Source of the DNA: JAYSSF01 sp043720715
GTDB taxonomy: Bacteria; Patescibacteriota; Gracilibacteria; Absconditabacterales; Absconditicoccaceae
Length of the DNA: 5,832 nucleotides
Assembly (NCBI GenBank): GCA_043720715.1
Contig: JAYSSF010000054.1
Location: 1 to 5,832 of the forward strand
Direction: 5' to 3'
Positions 1-5,832 of the stretch are shown in pieces; position 1 is the stretch's first letter; the number at the start of each line of letters is the position of its first letter. Below the pieces are notes generated by a model. It was given only the letters and a program-made list of their open reading frames with translations, had not been told where the DNA came from and did not search any database. A program made the position numbers and the translations under genes.

Positions 1-195
1 AATACTAGTCATATAGTACTGTTTCTTAGCTTTTTTGCTAGTGAAAATTGATTATTTTAGTGTTATTTTAGAGGTAGGTTTTGCAGTGTTTCCTTAAGCT
101 ATCAAAAGCGTTTGACTACGTAGTAAATCTACCTTAAAACAATAAAAAACATACGTCATATCTCATAGATTTACTATAACCACAATACTATCATA
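1..195. other. AT-rich noncoding leader upstream of hsdR
   Basis: TAA and TAG stops interrupt every frame on both strands even when TGA is read as glycine, so I see no gene and no recognisable tail of an upstream hsdM. It contains a TTGACT hexamer at 112-117, a perfect 10-bp palindrome (ACTACGTAGT, 115-124), a distant 6-bp inverted repeat (AGGTAG 72-77 / CTACCT 129-134), and a small dyad at 3-18. The region most likely holds the hsdR promoter, but no convincing -10 box is properly spaced from the TTGACT. Confidence 0.6.
112..139 (+). promoter_or_regulatory. weak candidate promoter/operator for hsdR
   Basis: TTGACT (112-117) resembles a sigma-70 -35 box. A poor -10-like TTAAAA lies at 134-139 after a 16-bp spacer. 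The palindrome ACTACGTAGT (115-124) overlaps the -35-like box and could be a repressor site. This rests on pattern only; the -10 is weak and the background AT content is high, so chance matches are likely. Confidence 0.2.
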
Positions 196-2559
196 ATGCA
201 CTACTCAGAATCAGATACAAGAGCTAAATTTATTGATCCACAGCTATATGCTCAAGGACGACAAGAGCATCAAATCGTGAGAGAATGGAGTTTTACCGAC
301 GGTCGTAAACTTCCTGGAAACAAGAGAGGTAAACAATGTTTTGTAGATTATCTCCTCAAAGATTATGGTCTAAGTCTGGCAATCGTAGAAGCAAAGAAAT
401 ATGGTCTACCCCCTACCGAGTGACTCGAACAAGTCAAAAACTATGGACGCATGCTCTCTGTCAGATGGGTATATAGTACCAATGGTCAAGAAATTTATGA
501 ATTTGATCTCCAGACGTGACTCGGGAATTTTATCGATCACTACCCTACACCAGCACAATTATACGAAAGATATACCGATGAATATGCTACTATTAGACAA
601 CAGCTTCTCAGTGTACCATATTATATCGACAGCAACAAAAAACCTCGCTACTATCAAGATCTCGCAATCACCAAAGCACTTACTGCTATCGCTCATAATC
701 AAGATAGAATCTTACTCACACTTGCTACTGGTACTGGTAAGACATTTATCGCATTTCAGATCGCATACAAGCTCCTCCAAGCCAAATGGTCTCATACAGG
801 GTTCAATCGCAGACCTCGTATCTTATTCCTTGCAGATAGAAATATCCTCATCGAACAAGCGATGAATACTTTCAACCCACTCGAAAAAGATCTCCTCTGG
901 GTCACTGGTAAAGAAATCAAACGCAGACTCGGAGAAGTACCTACCAATGCCAATATTTTCTTCGCAATCTATCAAGCGATTATTGCATGATCTGATGAAG
1001 ATGGTGATGTGGATATTACTGTGATTGATAGTACTCAATGATGATATTATACTCGCTACGATCCTGCATTTTTTGACCTAATCATCATCGATGAATGTCA
1101 CAGATGATGAGCAAATCAAGAGTGAAACTGGTTTGCAATTTTGGAGTATTTTAAGCATGCGGTACAGCTGGGTATGACAGCCACACCCAAGAGACAGGAT
1201 AATATCGATACCTATGGATATTTCTGAGATCCAGTACATGAATACTCTCTCAAGCAAGGTATCAATGACTGATTCCTCACACCATACAAAGTCAAACGCG
1301 TCCAAACCAATATCGACGAACTCGTAATCGATCATGATGTACAAATCCTTGACGGAGAAGCCAAAAAAGACCTCTACGAAATCAAAGATTTTGATAAACA
1401 AATCGTCGTACCAGAGAGAACTGATCTGATCGCTCGTGAGATCCTCAACCAAATCCAACCCTACGACAAAACCATCGTCTTCTGTGTCGATCAAGAACAT
1501 GCAGCGATGGTCAGAGATGCCATCAATACACACAAAGCAGTCAGAGATATGGACTACTGCGTCAGAGTTACCAGTAACGAATGAGAGATTGGTAGGACCT
1601 ATCTGGAGAGGTTCCAGGACAATGACAAAACCATCTCCACTATCCTCACCAGTAGCCAAATGCTCACCACCTGAGTAGACGCCAAAAATGTCAGAAATAT
1701 CGTCCTCATCAGAAATATCTGATCAATGACAGAGTTTAAGCAGATCATCGGTCGTGGGACGAGAGTATTTGAGGGCAAGGATTATTTTACCATTATTGAT
1801 TTTACTGGAGCGACTAACTTGTTCTATGATCCAGCGTGGGATGGAGAGCAGATGATAGATGTAGAGACAAGTACTAAGGATAAGGAAGATGGACAAGATG
1901 ACATGGATCGCCACGTCGTGCCTCCTCGCGATGACGAAAACAATGAAACACCCAACGAACCACATCGCAAGCTCAGGGTCAGACTCGCCAATCACAGAGA
2001 TCTTCACATCATTAATATTGAAACGAGATATATCGGTGAAAACGGAGCTCCTATGTCAGCTACTGAATATCTCGAGTCTCTCATCGGTAAACTCCCAGCA
2101 CTGTACCAGTCAGAAGAACAGCTTAGGACACTACGAGCCGACCCAGCTACCAGAGAACAAATGATCGCACAGCTCGAAGATCTGTGACTGGATGATGAAC
2201 AGTTTGAGACACTGCAGCGTATGTTTGATGCTCCAGATAGTGACGTGTTTGATATCTTGGCACATCTGTCCTACGGACAAGACATCCAGACCAGACACGA
2301 TAGAGTCTCTCGAGTACTCGCACATAGTCAGATCATCTGAGAGTCTCGTCAGCTACCAGCTCAGGAGTTCCTCCAGTATTTACTCGAGTATTATGAGCGC
2401 TATGGTAGTACCAAGCTCGTACAGTCCAATCTCAGCTGACTCATTCAGCTGTATGGTCGTGGAAACCTCAATATCGTAGACTTGACCAAGGCATTTGGCT
2501 GACCAGAGAAGCTCATGCAAGTATGGAAATGAGTACAAGAAGAGCTATTTGTGATATAA
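196..2559 (+). CDS. hsdR: Type I restriction-modification system restriction subunit HsdR (UGA read as Gly)
   Basis: This is the ATP-dependent translocase and endonuclease subunit of a type I restriction enzyme, 787 residues with TGA as glycine and a TAA stop. The N-terminus (ESDTRAKFIDPQL at residues 4-16) is typical of the family and supports the ATG at 196. The nuclease domain shows D51, E65-A-K67 (PD-ExK) and Q79-x3-Y83 (the QxxxY motif). The helicase motor shows Walker A ATGTGKT with K182, motif II DECH at 299-302, motif III TATP at 328-331, motif IV around TIVFC at 426, motif V TTGVD at 491-495 and motif VI QIIGRGTR at 516-523. The C-terminal part after about residue 590 presumably contacts the methylase core. 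The 18 in-frame TGAs are at 421, 517, 988, 1039, 1042, 1105, 1108, 1123, 1225, 1270, 1582, 1672, 1720, 2185, 2338, 2437, 2500 and 2530; the one at 1672 is the invariant Gly of motif V. No Shine-Dalgarno is visible. Its codon use (ATC, CTC, GGT rich) differs from the next gene. Length is somewhat short for HsdR but all motifs are intact. Confidence 0.95.
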
Positions 2560-2631
2560 GATAGACGGACAATAGTAAATGGTTAGGCTACAGGTGAGGG
2601 ATTTATTTAGTAAAAAATAAAACACATTTAA

Positions 2632-4842
2632 ATGTATATTAAAAAGATATTAAAAATAAAAAATGTATGAAAATTTAAATGATTCTCATCAAGAAACGAT
2701 GATCTTTCATTTAAAACAAATACACTAATTTTTTGATATAATACATATGGGAAAAGTACTCTTACGAGCATTTTTAGATCTTTAAAAGAAAGCAACAAAG
2801 AGTTTATTATTTGAAGAAAAACATTTGGGAAAAGCGAAGATCAATACATTGAAATACAATATGAAAATTGAGTAACTAAATTTTTTTCAGGAAAAGAACG
2901 AAATGATAGTAATATAGAAATATTTGATAAACATTTTATCAATAAAAATGTCTTTTATGGAGATGAAATTAGTAAAGATGAACAAGCCAACTTATATGAA
3001 ATTTTAATAAGCGAAGAAATTAGGACATTAAAAGCACTTATTAACGAACAAAAAGAGTCTAAAAATACTTTAGAAAAAGAAAGAGATGTAAATAAAAAAG
3101 AGTACATACGAGAAAAAGAAAAATCGTGGGATGATTTTATTGGCATAAAAAAAGATCTATGAATAGGTATACAAATTAAAAAATTAGAAGATAAAATATT
3201 AAGATTACAAAATAAAAATCATCTTCAGTCAATGCTATTAACAACTAAGTTAAACCAAGATTTTGACAAGTTGGAACAAAACACATCTCTAACATTAGAT
3301 GAATCTATTGAAATTTCACTACAAAGTCACATTAATTATAACTGGAATGATGTAAATCATCGTAGAGAATTTATTAATGAATGAGTTAAATTATTAAAAG
3401 ATGACAAAAATTGTGTCTTTTGTTGACAAGAAATAATGTGAAACGCTAAAGATTTAATCAAAATATTTAAAGACATCTTTAGTGATCAGTATGAAGTAAC
3501 TAAAAAAGCCGTAAAAGAAACTTGCGACGAAATAATAGCATTAGATATAAGTAAGGAACTTTTATTATTTCAACAATACTGAGCACTAAAATGAATAGAC
3601 CAGGATATAACTATTATTTTAGAATGCAAAAGTAAGTTAGATCTAGTACTGAATCAAAAAAAAGAAAATCTGAATTTTGTATTAGATCTAACATCTAATA
3701 AAGATTATCTATCTATTAAAAAACGATTGATAAATCTTAAAAACTACCACCTAAAACAAATAAATAATGAATCTAATGATGAAGCTGAAACACTGGAAGA
3801 TACAAAAAGGCAGCTAACGTTAACAAAATTACTTGAGTTAAGACATGGAGAACGAATAACAAAGTGCAATGACTATACACAGAAAAATTGAAAAATTGAA
3901 AAATTGAAAGAAGAAATAAACAATAACAATATTGTACTTAAAGAAAAAGTAGACCAAGTATTTGCAAATAATTTCAAAAGTATCAACTATTTTTTAAACG
4001 AACTAAATGCTGATTTTTCTCTTATAAAATTTAGTCCAACAAAAAATATGGCTGCCTCAAGAAGCCATTATTGTGAGTACGAATTTATTTTCAACAACAC
4101 ACATCGAGTTAATCCAAGTAATAAAAAGAAGAAAGATGATAAAGAACCAGAAAGCCAATACCATTTCAAAAATACTCTTAGTGAAAGTGACAAGCAATTG
4201 TTAGCAATTAGCTTTTTTCTATCAAAACTACATAATGATAAGGATTTATGAAATAAAATCATAATTTTTGATGACCCAGTATCGAGTTTTGATGATAACA
4301 GAAAAGAAAAGATAACAAATCTATTAAGAGACATTACAAATCAAGAAAAAATACACCCCAAACAAATTGTCATATTAACGCACGATAGAAGCTTCTGTGA
4401 ATTGATATATAGTGCATTCAAAACAAAGGATCTCAAAACAATCATGATCGCTAACAATAAAATTAATTGATCAACTTTAGAGTCATTAGATATGGAGGTT
4501 TTTCTTAAGGATGAATTTTTTAAGAATATAGAAGAAATAAAAACTGCATATGAAACATCCACATGACTAGATAATGCACTGATGAAGAGAAGAAAAACCA
4601 TAGAAAATATTTTAAAAAGAAAATATTATTTTGATCTAAAACCAGAAACAATAAAGACCAAAAGTATAGGAGAGTACTTAAGAGAAATATCTGACAGTAA
4701 AATTAATACGCACTTAAAGCAAAAATTAAATGACCTAAAGTTACATGAGGAGCAACATGATAGAAATTCTATATATCAAAAAACAGACCCCGCTAAAATA
4801 GCAAACCTAAAAGATACTTTAGATATAATTCAATTATTATAA
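2632..4842 (+). CDS. AAA_13-family ABC/SMC-like ATPase, PrrC/RloC-related, inside the type I RM locus (UGA read as Gly)
   Basis: A 736-residue ABC-type ATPase. The ATG at 2632 follows directly on an in-frame TAA and gives an N-terminus (KILKIKNVGKFKGF) typical of this group; there is no Shine-Dalgarno. Visible elements in order: Walker A GYNTYGKST at 35-43, whose first Gly is TGA at 2734; charged coiled-coil-like segments at about 124-170 and 384-447; C261-x2-C264 followed by Gly-Gln; an ABC signature-like LSESDKQLLAISF from 516; Walker B IIIFDDP with D547-D548; D-loop SSFD at 551-554; and the switch histidine in THD at 583-585. PrrC and RloC anticodon nucleases belong to this family and occur in type I restriction loci. 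PrrC's nuclease triad is Arg-x3-Glu plus a His 32 residues further on. The C-terminus here has R654-x3-E658 and H694, a similar but unproven arrangement. The CxxC could be a zinc-hook or a small zinc site. The 15 in-frame TGAs supply most of its glycines. It is AT-rich compared with hsdR, sits 72 bp after it, and overlaps hsdS by 1 nt. The ATPase is sure; the tRNA-nuclease role is inference. Confidence 0.85.
3883..3906 (+). repeat. three tandem copies of an 8-nt unit (AAAAATTG) inside the ATPase gene
   Basis: The unit AAAAATTG occurs at 3883-3890, 3891-3898 and 3899-3906, followed by AAAG. Because 8 is not a multiple of 3, the three copies are read in three different frames (Lys-Asn-Gly-Lys-Ile-Glu-Lys-Leu). 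The present copy number keeps the gene open. Gain or loss of one copy would shift the frame, so the tract could act as a slippage switch, although three copies is short for that. Confidence 0.9.
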
Positions 4843-5768
4843 TGCTCCCACCCAACCGACAACTTAAAAAACTTTCTGAAATAGTTGATATTCAATCATC
4901 AAACTTTTTGCCAAACGATAACCAAATATACAATTACGTTGGTCTAGAAAATATAGAATCCAATACTTGAAAGCTTATTGATTTTTCACCAACTTTATGA
5001 AAAGAGATAAAAAGTAACAAGGTAAAATTTGAAAAATGAATGATATTGTATGGAAAATTAAGACCATACCTCAATAAAGTTTATCTTTCTGAATTTGACT
5101 GAATTGCTACAACCGAAATTTTGCCAATGAAAGTAAAAAGTTGAGTCGATGAAAGATATATCACATCATTTTTAAGATCTAAAAAGTTTGTAGACGAAGC
5201 AAATGCAAGTGTTTCTTGAGCAAGAATGCCAAGAGTAACAACAAAATTTCTACAAGAATATCATAAACTCCCTCTCCCACCACTGCCAGTCCAACACGCT
5301 ATCGTAGATGCACTCGATCATGCATCAGCACAGATCACAGCCAGTAGGATAGCAGTCCAGTCTCAGCTCAAAACTCTGGATCAGCTCTGGCAGAGCAAGT
5401 TGAGTGAAGCATTTGAAAAATGATGATGAACATCAAAAAGCATCAATGATATATCTCATAAAATACAATATTGATACACATGAAAAACTATAGAAAAATG
5501 ACAATTTAGATATCTCAGAATTACCGATATTCAAAATGACAATGTAAATTGGGAAACCGTACCTTTTGTAGAAGTTACACCAGAAGAAGCAAAAAAATAC
5601 GAACTCAATACTTGAGATGTAGTTTTTGCAAGAACAGGAGCTACAGTTGGAAAGTCATTTCTTATCAATGAAATTTGAAAGGATAAAATTTTTGCTTCAT
5701 ACTTAATTAGAGTAGTTCCAAATTATGAATATATAAGGCTCTTGCATAGAAGACTAGTATCCATATAG
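4842..5768 (+). CDS. hsdS: Type I restriction-modification specificity subunit HsdS, 3' end lost to an insertion (UGA read as Gly)
   Basis: HsdS binds the split DNA target through two target recognition domains (TRDs) and carries HsdM and HsdR. The ATG at 4842 overlaps the preceding TAA (TAATG), suggesting translational coupling. TRD1 covers about residues 1-140, with YVGLENIE near 32, ILYGKLRPYLNK near 68-79 and SGARMPRV at 125-132. The central conserved region has LPLPPLPVQHAIVDALD at 143-159 and a helical spacer to about 193. Three consecutive TGA codons (5421-5429) give a Gly-Gly-Gly linker. TRD2 follows with KIQYGYTGK, FRYLRITDIQ near 222-231, and TGDVVFARTGATVGK near 257-271. The HsdS-like sequence stops at about residue 298 (position 5736), just after VVPNYEY. 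The last ten codons to TAG at 5766 resemble nothing in the family. At 308 residues it lacks the TRD2 end and the distal conserved region of a usual HsdS of about 380-450. Fourteen in-frame TGAs encode glycine. It is probably non-functional or only partly functional. Confidence 0.88.
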
Positions 5769-5778
5769 TCAACTATGC
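5744..5778 (+). promoter_or_regulatory. hairpin covering the putative transposase start codon
   Basis: GCATAG (5744-5749) pairs with CTATGC (5773-5778), and GACTA (5752-5756) pairs with TAGTC (5766-5770). The two stems are separated by a symmetric AA/AA internal loop and closed by a 9-nt loop. The right arm contains the ATG at 5775-5777. In transcripts reading in from the hsd genes this would hide the start codon, a known way for IS elements (for example IS10) to prevent expression from outside promoters. The dyad could instead be a transposase-binding site. The structure is visible in the sequence; its function is inferred. Confidence 0.55.
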
Positions 5779-5832
5779 TTATAAAATACAGTAAATTATC
5801 TCTTTACGAGTTGAAAAAAATAATTCATTGCT
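5775..5832 (+). CDS. N-terminal fragment of a probable transposase (runs off the window)
   Basis: The ATG at 5775 opens 19 codons (MLIKYSKLSLYELKKIIHC) with no stop before the window ends. The Leu-x2-Tyr-x-Leu-Lys-Lys-Ile-Ile pattern resembles the start of an N-terminal helix-turn-helix or zinc-ribbon region in IS1595/ISXO2-type transposases as I remember them, but 19 residues are too few to prove it. Support comes mainly from context: it lies about 38 bp inside the point where hsdS homology breaks, just after an IS-like terminus and a start-codon hairpin. No Shine-Dalgarno is visible. Confidence 0.4.
   Translation, partial: MLIKYSKLSLYELKKIIHC

Larger units (their letters stand above)
5737..5832 (+). 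mobile_element. probable left end of an insertion sequence inserted into hsdS (continues beyond the window)
   Basis: HsdS homology ends abruptly at about 5736. The new sequence opens with GGCTCTTGCATAG (5737-5749), which has the GG-start look of an IS terminal repeat, then a strong hairpin, then a short ORF reading out of the window. Inserting in the same direction as hsdS would produce just this truncated reading frame. The eight bases before the junction (5729-5736, ATATATAA) are an AT-rich candidate target duplication. The right end and the second target copy are outside the window, so the IS is inferred. The family may be IS1595 or ISL3; I cannot decide from the terminus alone. Confidence 0.55.

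Noticed and set aside
34..49. TTAGC-TTTTTT-GCTAG hairpin as a terminator of an upstream gene
   Set aside because: The stem is only about 5 bp with one wobble pair, no T-run follows it, and no upstream gene is visible.
401..865. Plus-strand 154-codon open frame in another frame
   Set aside because: It overlaps hsdR, whose frame carries Walker A and the nuclease motifs across the same bases. The Ser/Leu-rich product looks like a shadow.
1078..1659. Minus-strand open frame of 193 codons
   Set aside because: It is antisense to the HsdR helicase core; its openness follows from hsdR codon use, and its sequence resembles no family I know.
2674..2715. Inverted repeat TTTAAATGA / TCATTTAAA with an inner 5-bp stem, like a terminator or operator
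   Set aside because: It is within the coding region of the ATPase just before Walker A, has no T-tract after it, and its arms are simple AT-rich sequence.
2737..2742. A perfect TATAAT that looks like a -10 promoter box before an ATG at 2747
   Set aside because: It lies inside the ATPase reading frame, overlapping the Walker A codons. The ATG at 2747 is out of frame and stops after 12 codons.
196..5423. Reading the many in-frame TGAs as true stops, making decayed pseudogenes
   Set aside because: There are no frameshifts and no premature TAA or TAG in hsdR or the ATPase, and the TGAs coincide with conserved glycines.
196..5768. UGA as tryptophan (code 4) or selenocysteine
   Set aside because: Conserved motifs require Gly at the TGA sites, TGG is used for Trp in all three genes, and 47 sites without nearby SECIS-like structures rule out selenocysteine.
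5779..5832. Short minus-strand open frame entering from the window end
   Set aside because: Its 17 residues show no recognisable feature, and it is antisense to the better-supported ORF starting at 5775.

Overview
The window comes from a bacterium that reads UGA as glycine (translation table 25), which points to the candidate phyra Absconditabacteria (SR1) or Gracilibacteria. Read with the standard code it looks like a scatter of short ORFs. With TGA as Gly it resolves into three long, nearly contiguous plus-strand genes carrying 47 in-frame TGA codons (18, 15 and 14). Many of these codons sit exactly where glycine is invariant: the Walker A motif of the second gene, helicase motif V of HsdR, and CxxC-Gly-Gln in the second gene. 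Tryptophan is written TGG throughout, so TGA is not Trp. All three genes end in TAA or TAG.

Layout: 1-195 is AT-rich noncoding leader. 196-2559 is hsdR, the restriction/translocase subunit of a type I restriction-modification system, complete with its N-terminal nuclease and helicase motifs. A 72-bp gap follows. 2632-4842 encodes a 736-residue ABC/SMC-like ATPase of the AAA_13 (PrrC/RloC-related) group, with coiled coils and a CxxC element. 4842-5768 is hsdS, the DNA-specificity subunit, joined to the ATPase gene by a TAATG overlap. hsdS has its first target recognition domain, the central conserved region and most of the second domain, but its 3' end is lost at about 5736. There a different sequence begins, read here as the left end of an insertion sequence whose transposase starts at 5775 and runs off the window. 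No hsdM is present in the window.

How the parts fit: HsdS would choose the DNA site, HsdR would translocate and cut, and an HsdM outside the window would methylate. ATPases of the PrrC/RloC type are known from type I loci, where they act as second-line, tRNA-cleaving antiviral effectors, so the middle gene is a candidate accessory defence effector. That role is inferred from family and position, not shown. The IS insertion probably disables this hsdS copy.

Composition is mosaic. hsdR and the central conserved part of hsdS are GC-richer and favour codons such as ATC and CTC. The ATPase gene and both hsdS recognition domains are AT-rich, with mainly ATA, TTA and AAA, and use UGA for most of their glycines. 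This suggests recombination of specificity domains and a separate origin for the ATPase gene, all within UGA-recoded lineages.
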